This document shows, in pieces, positions 16,878-28,043 of a stretch of DNA of 64,000 nucleotides (positions within the stretch are counted from its first letter, which is position 1; each line of letters starts with the position of its first letter). The DNA comes from an uncultured Owenweeksia sp. (GTDB taxonomy: Bacteria > Bacteroidota > Bacteroidia > Flavobacteriales > Schleiferiaceae). A program made the translations under genes and the position numbers. The stretch is taken from NCBI GenBank assembly GCA_937146805.1, contig CAKZRR010000027.1, positions 1 through 64,000 on the forward strand, read 5' to 3'. The notes under the pieces are model-generated. The model had not been told where the DNA came from. It did not search any database and worked only from the letters and a program-made list of their open reading frames with translations.

Positions 16878-16917
16878 GTCTCGTCCTAAAAACCGTCAAC
16901 TTATTTTAGGACGGGAC
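16878..16917. repeat. 14-bp inverted repeat
   Basis: GTCTCGTCCTAAAA (16878-16891) and TTTTAGGACGGGAC (16904-16917) are inverted copies with one G-T pair, separated by 12 nt. It follows immediately after a good terminator. It could be a second hairpin, a regulator site, or the remnant end of a mobile element; the sequence alone does not decide. Confidence 0.6.
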
Positions 16918-17134
16918 AATCCCATCGCCAAAAAAACTTCATATTGACTTATCTCTTGTCTATCATTTTAACTCATTTTGTATTTTTAACCATTCATCAC
17001 AGGAATAAAATAGAAAATAGACCAACCAAAAAAACTGACGGTTAGCTGGTTGTGTTTTTTAATGAAGATTTTGAATTATAAAGTATTAGGAAAACAGCCC
17101 TAATCGCTTTACAAATTAGGCAGGAATTAGAAAG

Positions 17135-18457
17135 ATGAATAGCATCAAAAGGTTTTACATTGGTAAGTTATTAGATAACGAAAAAGACATCATTAAGCGA
17201 GCCAATATTGAACTCATTTTTAATGTAATTGCCGTTTGCTGCGTTACCCTTTTTATCATTATGATTTTTGAGAGCGTAAACTTTAGAGCTACCAAAATCA
17301 CTCAGCACCTCGTAAGCCTATCTTTTTTTTTACTACTCCCCCTTTACTTGCGCTGGAAACAAGATATTATTCTTGTAACACATGTTTTGGTGATTTTCTC
17401 CATTATCAATAGCTTCTATAACATATGGCTGCACCAACATATCGATGAAATATTTGCTATTAACATTTGTATTAATGTTGTTTTTTCCTTTCACATTTTT
17501 GGTAAAAAAATGGGGATGGTCTACTCCGTACTTCAATTTGTAGTTGTACTCTGTTTGTATTTGGTTTTCCATACTAATGTTTATCCTATTTCAGCAAGCG
17601 CCTATAAAATATCTACATCCGAATATATTATGAGCTTTAGCCTAACAGCAGGAATCTTAATCTATTTAGTATATCACTACCATTCTGTTTTTCAACTAGC
17701 CTCTAGCCGACTAAATAGCACTATTGTAGAACTTAAGGAGGCCAAAGAAATAGCCGAGGAAATGAATCGCTTAAAAAGCAACTTTTTGGCAAACATGTCT
17801 CATGAAATTAGGACACCCATAAATGGTATTTTAGGCATTAGTCAAATCATTGAATTAGAAACTAAGGATGAGGCGATAAAGGAGTATGTCTCCTATCAAC
17901 GTGAAAGCGGAAAAAGATTGTTAACCACAATTGGCAGTATCCTATCACTATCAAGAATGGAAGCTCAAAGCAAAGAAATATCGCTTGCCTCCATTTCGGT
18001 AAACCAACTATTAAGAGACACTAAATCTCTTGAGAATCTAGCTGAGCAAAAAGAGCTATACTGGAGATTTAAAGAGTCTAAAAAAGATTTGTACTGTTTA
18101 GGTAACGAAACCCTTTTACACCAAATTCTCTACAATATTATTGGCAATGCCATTAAATTTACAGACAAGGGCGGTATTGAGCTTTCTGTACAAAAACATA
18201 AGCACCTAGAGGATACACTTGAAATATGTATCTCGGACACAGGAATTGGTATTTCAGAAGAGTTTCTGCCCAAGCTATTTGATTCTTTTGAGCAAGAAAG
18301 CTCTGGTCAAAACCGAACCTTTGAAGGGTCTGGGCTTGGACTCTCAATTGCCAAAAAATATGTAGAGCTATTAGAAGGTAAAATTACCGTGGATAGCATT
18401 AAAGGAGAAGGAAGCACCTTTACCATATTACTACCCATCCATCATACAGCCACATGA
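17135..18457 (+). CDS. Membrane sensor histidine kinase
   Basis: A 440-residue sensor kinase. The N-terminal 185 residues hold about six hydrophobic helices with only short loops, so the signal is probably sensed in or at the membrane. A coiled-coil linker (about 190-215) leads to the HisKA domain, with the phosphoacceptor His223 in [13 protein letters not shown]. The HATPase domain shows the N box ([13 protein letters not shown]), G1 (SDTGIGIS) and G2 ([16 protein letters not shown]). No receiver is fused; one is encoded by the next gene, which overlaps by 4 nt (ATGA). It is the likely first component of the phosphorelay controlling the exopolysaccharide genes downstream. Confidence 0.93.
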   Translation: MNSIKRFYIGKLLDNEKDIIKRANIELIFNVIAVCCVTLFIIMIFESVNFRATKITQHLVSLSFFLLLPLYLRWKQDIILVTHVLVIFSIINSFYNIWLHQHIDEIFAINICINVVFSFHIFGKKMGMVYSVLQFVVVLCLYLVFHTNVYPISASAYKISTSEYIMSFSLTAGILIYLVYHYHSVFQLASSRLNSTIVELKEAKEIAEEMNRLKSNFLANMSHEIRTPINGILGISQIIELETKDEAIKEYVSYQRESGKRLLTTIGSILSLSRMEAQSKEISLASISVNQLLRDTKSLENLAEQKELYWRFKESKKDLYCLGNETLLHQILYNIIGNAIKFTDKGGIELSVQKHKHLEDTLEICISDTGIGISEEFLPKLFDSFEQESSGQNRTFEGSGLGLSIAKKYVELLEGKITVDSIKGEGSTFTILLPIHHTAT

Positions 18458-18819
18458 AAAAAGTACTATACGTTGAAGACGATAAAATAAACAGGTTTAT
18501 CGTTGGGAAGTTTTTAAAAGCCGACTTTGAATTAGACATGGCGGAAGATGGATCTACCGCCATAGAGCTGGTATCCAAAAATAAATACGACCTCATATTA
18601 ATGGATATTAACTTGGGCAAGGACAGCCCTGATGGTGTTGAGATGATGAAGGTGATTCGAAAAATTGGTAACTACTCCAATACTCCATTTTTTGCAGTTA
18701 CTGCTTTTGCCCTTACGGGAGATAAAGAACGTTTTATGGAAGCAGGTTTTGATTTGTATTTACCTAAGCCTTTAGAGCGGGAAGAGCTCATTCAAAACAT
18801 CTACACTTTTACCAATTAA
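18454..18819 (+). CDS. Single-domain response regulator
   Basis: A 121-residue stand-alone receiver domain. The acidic pocket (ED/D at residues 8-10), phosphoacceptor Asp51 (LILMDINLG), switch Thr (AVTAF) and Lys (YLPKPLE) are all present, so it should be phosphorylated. There is no output domain. Its start overlaps the kinase stop by 4 nt, implying translational coupling, so it is probably the direct partner of that kinase. It may pass phosphate to the HPt protein encoded about 2 kb downstream, in a CheY/Spo0F-like shuttle (inference). Confidence 0.92.
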   Translation: MKKVLYVEDDKINRFIVGKFLKADFELDMAEDGSTAIELVSKNKYDLILMDINLGKDSPDGVEMMKVIRKIGNYSNTPFFAVTAFALTGDKERFMEAGFDLYLPKPLEREELIQNIYTFTN

Positions 18820-19141
18820 GGAAGTACTTTACTCCTTGCCATTTCTTTCTAATTACATTCCTTTTTACCTCTCATTATAGGCGTCTAATTGACTCATCAT
18901 TTTACAATTTTGGGAATAAACACCCCGTTTCTTCTGTTTTTCCAATTTTTGTTCAATTTTTTTTTCGCTATCTCAAATTAGAAAGCTAAAAACACTAAAC
19001 CACTGATTAACATACTAAGATGATATACAATTAATTACACCCAAAACGAGAACGTGTAAATGGCACTTGGTATTTTTTTGAAAAAACATTCCAAATTTGA
19101 GAAACAATTATACATTTGGTGTTCAAAGCTCTTCTTTTAGA
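18820..19141. other. 322-bp intergenic region before the sigma-54 activator gene
   Basis: No gene is supported. The region is very AT-rich, with T-runs near 18950-18965. A TACATTTG box at 19111-19118 (listed separately) could be the -7 element for the following gene. TGGCAC at 19061 was examined as a sigma-54 site and rejected. Confidence 0.5.
19111..19118 (+). promoter_or_regulatory. Candidate -7 box (TACATTTG)
   Basis: It matches the Bacteroidota TAnnTTTG -7 consensus and lies 23 nt before the chosen start of the sigma-54 activator gene. The -33 position, 19 nt upstream, reads TTC instead of TTG, so the promoter is only partly supported. Confidence 0.4.
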
Positions 19142-20494
19142 ATGAATGAACTTAAAATTTTTGTAGTTGAAGATAACGAATTGTACGCCCGTACAAGTCA
19201 ACATCATTTATCATTAAATCCTGATAATGAGGTTGAAATATACATGACGGGTAAAGACTGTCTTCAAAATATTTACAAACGCCCCAATCTAATTTTCTTA
19301 GATTATTCACTTCCCGATATTTCAGGTATCGAGGTGCTCCGTGAAATCACAGAATCCAATCCCGAAATACCTGTAGTAATGGTAAGTGGACAAGAGGATG
19401 TAAAAACTGCGGTAGAGTTACTTAAAGAAGGCGCCTATGATTATATTGTTAAAGATGAGAATGCGCATGAAAGAATGTGGAATGCCTCCAACAATATTAG
19501 AGAAAATGCTGAACTGCGAAATGAGATAGATCGACTTAGAGAAGAAGTTGATATTAAATACGACTTTTCAAATATTAAGGGAAATAGTCCCTCTATAAAA
19601 AAGGTATATAAGTTAATTGAAAAAGCAGCTCAAACCAATATTACGGTTTCCATTACTGGTGAAACAGGTACTGGTAAAGAGCTTGTAGCTAAGGCGATTC
19701 ACTACAATTCTAAAAATCAAAAAAACAATGCCTTAGTGGCCGTAAATATTGCGGCTATACCTACCGAGCTTTTGGAAAGCGAGCTTTTTGGCCACGAAAA
19801 AGGAGCCTTTACAGGAGCAGTAAACAAGCGTATTGGAAAATTTGAAGAAGCCAATGGTGGAACCATTTTTTTAGATGAAATTGGTGAAATGGATCTGGCA
19901 TTGCAAGCCAAACTACTCAGAGTATTACAGGAAAAAGAGGTAACCCGAATTGGAAGTAATTCTGCTGTAAAAACTAACGCTCGTATTTTAGTTGCCACCC
20001 ATAGAAACTTAGCAGATGAAGTAAAAAATGGAAGATTTCGAGAGGATCTTTACTATCGCTTATTGGGTCTCCCAATTGAACTTCCACCACTTAGAAACAG
20101 AGGAAACGACATTATTTTAATGGCTAAATACTTTGTGGACGAATTTGTTAAGGAGAATGAAATGCCCAAGGTGCAACTAACACCAGAAGCACAAAAAAAA
20201 TTGATAAGCTACAACTGGCCAGGTAATGTAAGAGAGCTAAAAGCAGTACTCGAACTATCTGCAGTAATGTGTGATAGCGACAAAATTCAAAGTGAGGATA
20301 TTACGTTTAACTCGTCAGGTCAAGACCTCAGTGAAATGCTTAGCAAAGAATTAACCTTGAAAAAATATACTCAAAAAATAATTCAGCACTTTTTAGACAA
20401 ATACGAACGAAATGTGGTTGACGTTGCTAAACGATTAGATATTGGCAAAAGCACCATATACCGTATGATAAAAAACAACGAAATAGAAATTTAA
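19142..20494 (+). CDS. Sigma-54-dependent response regulator (NtrC family)
   Basis: A 450-residue protein with three domains in order. An N-terminal receiver has acidic Glu10/Asp11 and phosphoacceptor Asp54 in IFLDYSLPDISG. A central AAA+ sigma-54 activator has Walker A GETGTGKE, the sigma-54-contacting GAFTGA loop, and Walker B IFLDEIGEM. A C-terminal Fis-type helix-turn-helix covers DVAKRLDIGKSTIYRMI. It should activate RpoN-dependent promoters when phosphorylated. ATG 19142 is chosen because it begins the receiver directly; TTG 19097 would add 15 unrelated residues. The HPt, receiver and sugar-transferase genes follow within a few nucleotides, so exopolysaccharide genes are its probable targets or operon partners. 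Confidence 0.93.
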   Translation: MNELKIFVVEDNELYARTSQHHLSLNPDNEVEIYMTGKDCLQNIYKRPNLIFLDYSLPDISGIEVLREITESNPEIPVVMVSGQEDVKTAVELLKEGAYDYIVKDENAHERMWNASNNIRENAELRNEIDRLREEVDIKYDFSNIKGNSPSIKKVYKLIEKAAQTNITVSITGETGTGKELVAKAIHYNSKNQKNNALVAVNIAAIPTELLESELFGHEKGAFTGAVNKRIGKFEEANGGTIFLDEIGEMDLALQAKLLRVLQEKEVTRIGSNSAVKTNARILVATHRNLADEVKNGRFREDLYYRLLGLPIELPPLRNRGNDIILMAKYFVDEFVKENEMPKVQLTPEAQKKLISYNWPGNVRELKAVLELSAVMCDSDKIQSEDITFNSSGQDLSEMLSKELTLKKYTQKIIQHFLDKYERNVVDVAKRLDIGKSTIYRMIKNNEIEI

Positions 20495-20500
20495 GTCAAA

Positions 20501-20839
20501 ATGTCAGAATTACTCTATAATTTAAGTCAATTAGAAGAGCTTGCTGGTGGAAGCCAAGAGTTTGTTGAAAGTATGGTGGATACGTTTTTAGAACACACCC
20601 CGCAACAAGTAATTGACTTACGTGCGGCCTTTGATGCCAATGATATGGATAGTCTTGGCAAGCTAGGTCATAAAATAAAACCAAATATTGATTTGTTTGG
20701 GATTACCAGTTTACACGAAGCAATTCGGGTGATAGAGCACAATGGAAAACACGGGGTTAACGACCCGGTACTCGAAAAAAGTCTAAACACAGTAGAAACT
20801 GTGTTGAATGAAACATTTAACCAATTACGAGACCGATGA
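20501..20839 (+). CDS. HPt (histidine phosphotransfer) domain protein
   Basis: A 112-residue all-helical HPt protein. The phosphorylatable residue is His57 in GHKIKPNIDLFG, which matches the HxxK...G pattern of HPt domains. It has no other domain. It begins 6 nt after the sigma-54 activator gene and overlaps the next receiver gene by 4 nt. It should relay phosphate between receiver domains, here among the regulators encoded on either side (inference from gene order). Confidence 0.88.
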   Translation: MSELLYNLSQLEELAGGSQEFVESMVDTFLEHTPQQVIDLRAAFDANDMDSLGKLGHKIKPNIDLFGITSLHEAIRVIEHNGKHGVNDPVLEKSLNTVETVLNETFNQLRDR

Positions 20840-21215
20840 GCAAAACGCAAAAACAAGTTCTTGTAATCGATGATGAACCCATCATGAGAACGCTACTAAT
20901 GCAAATATTAAAGGATAAACACGAGGTTATTCTTAAAGAAAATGGAAGGGAAGCATTGGAATGGATGTATTCTGGCCATATCCCCGATTTAGTAGTGGCT
21001 GATTTAAACATGCCTGAAATTAATGGTTTTGAATACATTGAGAAAGTACGAGAAAGTGGCTTTTTTAGTGATGTGCCGTTAATTGTTTTATCAGGAGAAG
21101 AAAGTAGCTCCGAACGCATTAAATGCCTTAAACTAGGTGCCAACGACTACTTAATAAAACCGTTTAACCCTGAAGAATTAGGGCTGCGAATTGACAACTT
21201 GATTAAGCTACGATC

Positions 21216-21219
<4 letters not shown>
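20836..21219 (+). CDS. Single-domain response regulator
   Basis: A 127-residue stand-alone receiver. The acidic pair Asp12-Asp13, phosphoacceptor Asp56 (LVVADLNMPEINGF), switch Ser (IVLSGEE) and Lys (YLIKPFN) are intact. The start overlaps the HPt gene by 4 nt and the stop overlaps the sugar-transferase TTG start by 4 nt, so the three are translationally coupled. It is a likely phosphoryl partner of the HPt protein and may act by binding the fused pseudo-receiver of the next protein (speculation). Confidence 0.92.
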
Positions 21220-22383
<1,164 letters not shown>

Positions 22384-22391
<8 letters not shown>

Positions 22392-23145
22392 AATGATGAA
22401 TAGATTAAAAATCGCCAGCATTACTCTTTCCGTTTTTCTGAGTTTAAATATAAACGCTCAAATAGAACCTAAGGTAAGCGCACCAAATTCACCAGAGTCT
22501 GTTGAAGTAATTGATTTAGCACAATACTTACCACCGCTCAGTATTTTGATTGACACTGCTATTGCTAATTCGCCAGCTGTAAAACAAATTGAAAATCAAA
22601 TAATGATGCAGGAATATAACGTACGAATAGTGCGTAAAGACTGGACCGAAATGATATCCGCTTCAGGAGGGGCATATTATTCCAGTAATAGCCAAAGCAC
22701 CATTTCTGAAGATTTTGGTCTATTACCTGAATCACAGGCTTTAACTTACCGTGTTGGTGGTGGTGTTAACGTTCCTCTCGATTTTTTTGCCACCCGAGGT
22801 GATCGAATTGCGATTGAAAAATTACAAGTGGAAAATCTCAAAATGCAGAGGGAAATAATAAAAGATGCTGTAGCCAAACAAGTGTTGGAAACATATAATT
22901 TACTTTTACTATCACAACGATTACTTAGCATAAGTACCGCAGAGAAGGAAGCAGCTGTTATTATTTACGAGATGTCTGAAAAAAAATTTAGAGATGGTGA
23001 ATTGACACTTGATCAACTTGCCGCCAATACAGGTTTCAAGGCTAAATCTGCCACCTCTTACGAAAAGCAACGCACCCAGTTTAGTGATGCTTACAACCGA
23101 CTAGAACGTTTAGTTGGGGTACCTTTAAGTAAAATTGAATATTAA
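22384..23145 (+). CDS. TolC-like outer membrane protein, half length
   Basis: A 253-residue exported protein of the outer-membrane efflux (TolC) superfamily. A signal peptide (cleaved near NINAQ) is followed by helix-strand-helix: a first long helix (about 55-80), beta strands (ISASGGAYYSS to YRVGGGVNVPL, 90-135), then a second long coiled-coil helix pair (about 145-235). Only one TolC repeat is present, about half of the classical 430-500 residues, so it would need to assemble as a higher oligomer or with a partner. It overlaps the sugar-transferase gene by 8 nt and lies 11 nt before the Wzz-like gene, suggesting a role in glycan export. Confidence 0.8.
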
Positions 23146-23156
23146 AATTAGGTAAC

Positions 23157-25481
23157 ATGACTATAGTTCAATTTTTTAGGGTTTTAAATAAAAACCTAAA
23201 TCTTCTTTTGCTCTGCTCTTTAGCACTTGCGGTATTAGTGTTCTTTTTCACCCGTAACCTACCTAAAACGTACGCCTCAAAAACTGAAATTTATACAGGC
23301 TTAGCATCTGGCTCTAGTGTGGATGCCATTGGTGGGAAGAGAGTTGATTGGGCCGCTACCACTAATGAATTTGACAATTTGTTTTATGTAATAAAATCTG
23401 AACAAACGCTGTCAGAGGTTGGAGAGATCTTATTTTCGAAACACCTAATTGAGTTAAACAAAAACCCCGAGTCAGAAAAAATTGGAGAGTCAACCATTGA
23501 ATTCTTAAACAACATATTTCCTATTGAGGAACGTGATACTCTTTTAGTACCTGAGAGTGAAACTATGACTCTCAAAAATGTTAAAAAGTTAAAAGAGCAA
23601 CATATACAATCGTGGGCAGTCCAACAAATTTTTCAAAACCCTATTTCACCCTATAGTTTTGCGGCACTCTCTAGCTTAGAGGCAGGTAGAATTAAAAACT
23701 CTGACCTAGTTGCCATTTCCTATCAATGGACTAATCCCTACACTTGCCAATTGTCTTTATCTATTCTCAATGAAGTATTTGCCAAAAAACTATTGGAAAT
23801 TAAGATTGGGCAAACCAATGATATTATTAAATATTTTAGAGATCAGACGCGAAATGCCAAGATTGCGCTACAAAATAAAGAGGATACTCTAAAAGACTTT
23901 AGAATTGAGCATAAGATTATTAATTACGATCAGCAAACCGAGAATATTGCCGCTTTACAAAACCAATTGGAAGGTCAATACCAAACAGAGCTGAGAAATA
24001 GAGCCGCCTCTGCCGCAACAGTAAGACAGCTTGATCAAAAATTAAAACTAAACAAAAAGCTAATTGCACTTTCTGATGAGCTACTTAGAAAAAAGAATAA
24101 ACTCACCACACTTAATGCAGAGATTGCCAAGCTTGAAGTATTAAACTATGATGGTGAAAAACTAGCAGAGCTCCATAGACAGGCTCAAACGCTGGAAGCG
24201 GAATTAAGTAACAGTGTTTTTAATCGTTACCAACATACCAAAACTAAAGAAGGTATTAGTGTTCAGAAGCTGTTACAAGAATGGATTGCGGCCACTATTG
24301 AGTTGGATGCCACTAATGCCAAACTGGAAGTTTTGGCTAACCGAAGTGAGTATTTTCAAAAATCATACAATCAATTTTCACCTTTGGGTTCTGAATTAGG
24401 TCGATTGGAACGGTCGGTTGATTTAGCCGAGCAGAAGTATTTATCTCTTCACAATAGCTTAAACACAGCTCTTACCAAGCAACAAAGTGAGTCGCTAAGC
24501 ACCAGTGGTATTTTTGTAACCGTACCTCCTAAACTGCCCCTTGCACCAGAAAAATCTAAGCAAATGCTCTTAGTTCTAGTGTCTGCCGTAGTCGGATTTG
24601 TATTCCCCTTTATGATTATTGTGTTAATTGAATTTTTGGATTCTACGGTACACAGCCCGATTAGAGGAGAAGAACTTACTGGTCTAAAGCTATTAGGTGC
24701 TTACCCCGATTTAACGCCTAGAAGTGAATACAAAAACATTAAAATGGAGTGGTTGGTTGAAAAATCAGTTGGCCACTTGGCTCAAAATTTACGCTTAGAG
24801 GCCAGAGGCTTAGCTGATAATAAATCGAAACCAAAAACGATACTCACATTTAGCACCAGAACAAGCGAGGGTAAATCGGTAGTTAACCACGAGCTTAGTA
24901 ATTCCATTGAAAAACTAGGAAAAAAAGTACTAGTAGTAAGTTATAAGGAGTATCCCTTTGATGATGAGGAAAAAGAATATCAACAGATAACCTATACGCA
25001 TAACAATGACTTTTTAAATAAATCCAGCGTTTTTGATTTAATCGATCCTAGCATAAGAACAGCTGATTTCGACTTTATAATTCTTGACATCAAAGGCATA
25101 TTAAGCGAACAATATCCTATTGAAATGGTGGAGAAATTTGACATTGCTATTTGTGTGCTTTCTAGTAAGCGTGCTTGGAATAAGGCTGATCGTTTTGCCT
25201 TAAATGAGTTTAAAGAAACCCTTAATGTTGAACCCCGATTAATAGTAAATGCTGTTGACCCTGATTACTTAGATATGGTAATCGGTGAAATATCTAAAAC
25301 TAGATCAGCTCTAAGGAAGTTTATTAAGGCTACGCTTACCATGCAGTTTCACAACGAGAAAATTGCTGCGGAAAAACAAAAAGAAAAAGAGTTTGTTAAA
25401 CCTCCAAAAAAGAAAAAGAACAAAAAAGATAATGACACATCGGAATTAGATGATGAGTTAGAGTCTGAGATTAACGCTTAA
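23157..25481 (+). CDS. Wzz/GumC-type polysaccharide co-polymerase with degenerate BY-kinase domain
   Basis: A 774-residue inner-membrane protein. A Wzz-type N-terminus has a first transmembrane helix at about 16-33. A long periplasmic coiled-coil part spans to about 470, followed by a second helix (about 467-490, LLVLVSAVVGFVF). The cytoplasmic C-terminus has the fold order of a bacterial tyrosine kinase: a degenerate Walker A (RTSEGKSVV, near residue 566; the PG usual before EGKS is missing), a Walker A' position without its Asp residues (VLVVSYKEY), and FIILDIKG at Walker B. The tail is Lys/Asp/Glu-rich with no Tyr cluster. It probably sets chain length or guides export; kinase activity is doubtful. 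The 3' end overlaps the convergent ABC gene by 4 nt. Confidence 0.87.
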   Translation: MTIVQFFRVLNKNLNLLLLCSLALAVLVFFFTRNLPKTYASKTEIYTGLASGSSVDAIGGKRVDWAATTNEFDNLFYVIKSEQTLSEVGEILFSKHLIELNKNPESEKIGESTIEFLNNIFPIEERDTLLVPESETMTLKNVKKLKEQHIQSWAVQQIFQNPISPYSFAALSSLEAGRIKNSDLVAISYQWTNPYTCQLSLSILNEVFAKKLLEIKIGQTNDIIKYFRDQTRNAKIALQNKEDTLKDFRIEHKIINYDQQTENIAALQNQLEGQYQTELRNRAASAATVRQLDQKLKLNKKLIALSDELLRKKNKLTTLNAEIAKLEVLNYDGEKLAELHRQAQTLEAELSNSVFNRYQHTKTKEGISVQKLLQEWIAATIELDATNAKLEVLANRSEYFQKSYNQFSPLGSELGRLERSVDLAEQKYLSLHNSLNTALTKQQSESLSTSGIFVTVPPKLPLAPEKSKQMLLVLVSAVVGFVFPFMIIVLIEFLDSTVHSPIRGEELTGLKLLGAYPDLTPRSEYKNIKMEWLVEKSVGHLAQNLRLEARGLADNKSKPKTILTFSTRTSEGKSVVNHELSNSIEKLGKKVLVVSYKEYPFDDEEKEYQQITYTHNNDFLNKSSVFDLIDPSIRTADFDFIILDIKGILSEQYPIEMVEKFDIAICVLSSKRAWNKADRFALNEFKETLNVEPRLIVNAVDPDYLDMVIGEISKTRSALRKFIKATLTMQFHNEKIAAEKQKEKEFVKPPKKKKNKKDNDTSELDDELESEINA

Positions 25482-27310
25482 ACTTCTTCATTTTTAAATT
25501 GCATTTCGTACAAGCGGGTGTAGTATCCATTTTGAGCCAAAAGCTCTTGGTGCTTACCCGCTTCTACAATTTCACCCTTTTCCATTACCAAAATTGTATC
25601 GGCCTTTTTAATAGTGGCCAACCTGTGTGCAATTATGATGGAGGTACGTCCCTCTGTAATTTTATCTATCGCTTTTTGAATTAACAATTCACTATGTGTA
25701 TCAATAGAACTGGTGGCTTCATCCAAAATTAAAACCGATGGATTGGAAACATAAGCCCGTAAAAAAGCCAACAATTGGCGCTGTCCTACCGATATCATAT
25801 TACCTCGTTCTCGTACATTGTAATCGTAACCGCCTGGTAAACTCTCTATAAAATCACTTACGCCAATAAAGGCTGCGGCCTTTTCTACGTCCTTTCTTTC
25901 TACCTTTTGATTGAGCGTAATGTTATTCAATATCGTATCCGAAAAAAGGAAAACATCTTGCAACACCACCGCCAAATGCTTCCGTAACGATTCCAGTTTC
26001 ACCTCCTTAATATCAACTCCATCCAATAAAATTTGTCCTTTGTCAATTTCGTAAAAACGGTTTAGCAGATTTACGATAGTAGATTTACCTGCCCCAGTAG
26101 CTCCAACTATTGCTAAGGTCTCTCCTGCTTTAACTTTAAAGCTTATCCCCTTTAAAATTAAATCTTCAGGGTTATAACTAAAAAAAACATCCTTAAATTC
26201 TATACCACCATAAACTTCTTCCAAGGTTTTTCTACCAGCATCCTCAATGGTAGATTGGGTGTTTAATATTTTGAATACACGCTCAGAAGCCACCATACCC
26301 ATTTGCAGCGTATTAAATCTATCCGCCAATTGGCGAAGCGGCCTAAACAGCATATTAATAAAAATAATTACTGCTGTAATTTCTCCTAAAGTAACCAGCT
26401 GCATTGATTCTGCAATAGGCCAATCCATCCAACCGTAAATGGCATTTTGCAACGATATTTTGGCCGACCCACTTGCAGCGTTTAACCCACCAAACCAAAC
26501 TGCCAAACCAATGCTTATGGCACTCATAATTTCTATTACTGGTAAAAAGATAGAGAAATACCATATCGATCGAACATTCGCTTTTTTATGCTTCTCGTTT
26601 ATCACCTTAAACTCCGCTAACTCTGCTTTTTCGCGATTAAAAACCTGCACAATGCTCATACCACTGATACGCTCTTGCACAAAGGCATTTAACTCTGACA
26701 CCTGTGTGCGAACATCTTGAAAAGATCCTTTTATTTTAAGCTGAAACATACGCGTAGCATAAAATAGAACAGGAACAACGGCCAAAGAAACCAATACCAG
26801 GCGTACATCAAAAAAGTAGAACATAGCCCCTATCATTACGGCTATCTTTAATAAATCTCCAAAAATGGTTAAAATGCCTTCCGAAAAAATATTAGCGATC
26901 GTTTCTATATCAGATACTGCTCGGGTTACGAGTGTACCAATTGGGGTGCGATCAAAATATTGTAGTTTAAAGGAAATAATGTGTCGATATAGCTGCATCC
27001 GCATATCTCTAATAATATTTTGACCCAAATAATTGGCCCCATAAATAAATACAAACTGCACTAATGACTCCACTAAAAGTAGTACGGTTAATAATATACA
27101 ATAGCGCGTTAAACCATCTCCATTGGGCGTAATCACAAAATTATCGATTACATATTGTATTAGTATGGGTCGAGCCGTGCTTAAAGCAGATAATACTACG
27201 GTTAATAAAATAGCCGTGTAAAAGAGCCCTTTATATGGCTTTACGTAAGTTAAAATTCTACGTAACAATTTAAGGTCAAAAGCCTTTCCGCTTACGCTAC
27301 TCGACATCAA
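25478..27310 (-). CDS. ABC exporter, fused permease-ATPase (MsbA-like)
   Basis: A 610-residue half-transporter. The first 330 residues carry six transmembrane helices. The nucleotide-binding domain has Walker A GATGAGKST, a Q loop (VLQDVFLFSD), signature ISVGQRQ (usual LSGGQ; the second residue is Ser and Leu is replaced by Ile), Walker B VLILDEATSSID and switch His in IIAHRL. It works as a homodimer or heterodimer and exports lipids, drugs or peptides; MsbA-like lipid A export is one option. Its start overlaps truA by 14 nt, so the two are cotranscribed. Confidence 0.92.
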   Translation of the reverse strand: MMSSSVSGKAFDLKLLRRILTYVKPYKGLFYTAILLTVVLSALSTARPILIQYVIDNFVITPNGDGLTRYCILLTVLLLVESLVQFVFIYGANYLGQNIIRDMRMQLYRHIISFKLQYFDRTPIGTLVTRAVSDIETIANIFSEGILTIFGDLLKIAVMIGAMFYFFDVRLVLVSLAVVPVLFYATRMFQLKIKGSFQDVRTQVSELNAFVQERISGMSIVQVFNREKAELAEFKVINEKHKKANVRSIWYFSIFLPVIEIMSAISIGLAVWFGGLNAASGSAKISLQNAIYGWMDWPIAESMQLVTLGEITAVIIFINMLFRPLRQLADRFNTLQMGMVASERVFKILNTQSTIEDAGRKTLEEVYGGIEFKDVFFSYNPEDLILKGISFKVKAGETLAIVGATGAGKSTIVNLLNRFYEIDKGQILLDGVDIKEVKLESLRKHLAVVLQDVFLFSDTILNNITLNQKVERKDVEKAAAFIGVSDFIESLPGGYDYNVRERGNMISVGQRQLLAFLRAYVSNPSVLILDEATSSIDTHSELLIQKAIDKITEGRTSIIIAHRLATIKKADTILVMEKGEIVEAGKHQELLAQNGYYTRLYEMQFKNEEV

Positions 27311-28043
27311 AAATAGTATTAGGATAAATTACTTTGGATAAATACAACCCATGAGCTGGGGCTGATTTACCGGCAAATCTACGGTTCTTTGCACGGATAA
27401 TTTCGTGCATCTCATTTACTTCCTGCTTTCCGCTACCTATAGATACTAGCGTTCCTACAATGGCTCGCACCATATTTCTCAAAAAACGATTGGCGCTTAT
27501 TTCAAATACCAGCCCATCTTTCGTTTCCACTATTCTAGCCTGTTCAATTTTACAAAGCTTCGTGTGTGTTATCACTTTGCTCTTACAAAAGGAGGTGAAA
27601 TCCTCGTATTCAAGTAGAATTTTTGCCGCGGCCTGCATCTTCTCCACATTTAGTGGATATGGGTACTCCCAGCTAAGATCTTGTAGAAAAGGGTTTTTAT
27701 GAAAGCCAAAATGATACTCGTAACTACGAGACAAGGCATCAAAACGAGCGTGACTTCTATCCTTAACGGGTTTTACTTGATGCAACACCACATCTTTATC
27801 AAGTACTCTATTTAATCTAAAGATCAAGTTTTCAGGAAGTGATCCGCTAAACTCAAAATGACCCCACATTTCTTTGGCATGCACACCCGTATCAGTTCTG
27901 CCCGCCCCCATCACTTTTATAGGAGTATTAAACACTACACTTAAAGCTCGATCCAGCTCTTCTTGAACAGATCGTGCATTGGGCTGATACTGCCAACCGT
28001 GAAAATGTTTACCGAAATAAGAAAGCTGAATGAAGTAACGCAA
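27297..28043 (-). CDS. truA: tRNA pseudouridine(38-40) synthase
   Basis: A 248-residue TruA that makes pseudouridine at positions 38-40 of the tRNA anticodon stem. The catalytic Asp51 is in GAGRTDTGVHA. Other family landmarks are SYFGKHFHGWQYQP at the N-terminus, SRSYEYHF in the middle, and NRFLRNMVRAIVGT near the C-terminus. The length is normal. TACTTTTG (complement of 28069-28076) is a candidate -7 box 26 nt before the start, but no -33 TTG is present. It heads a two-gene unit with the ABC exporter. Confidence 0.96.
   Translation of the reverse strand: MRYFIQLSYFGKHFHGWQYQPNARSVQEELDRALSVVFNTPIKVMGAGRTDTGVHAKEMWGHFEFSGSLPENLIFRLNRVLDKDVVLHQVKPVKDRSHARFDALSRSYEYHFGFHKNPFLQDLSWEYPYPLNVEKMQAAAKILLEYEDFTSFCKSKVITHTKLCKIEQARIVETKDGLVFEISANRFLRNMVRAIVGTLVSIGSGKQEVNEMHEIIRAKNRRFAGKSAPAHGLYLSKVIYPNTIFDVE

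Larger units (their letters stand above)
16807..17134. other. 328-bp intergenic region before the histidine kinase
   Basis: It holds the terminator at 16828-16865 and the inverted repeat at 16878-16917, both listed separately. The rest, to 17134, is AT-rich leader of the signalling module. No convincing TTG/TAnnTTTG promoter pair was found by eye. Confidence 0.5.

Noticed and set aside
19061-19076. TGGCAC as a sigma-54 promoter ahead of the NtrC-type gene
   Set aside because: The second element (TTGC, 5 nt after TGGCAC) is absent; the position reads ATTT. The nearby TACATTTG -7-like box is the better candidate.
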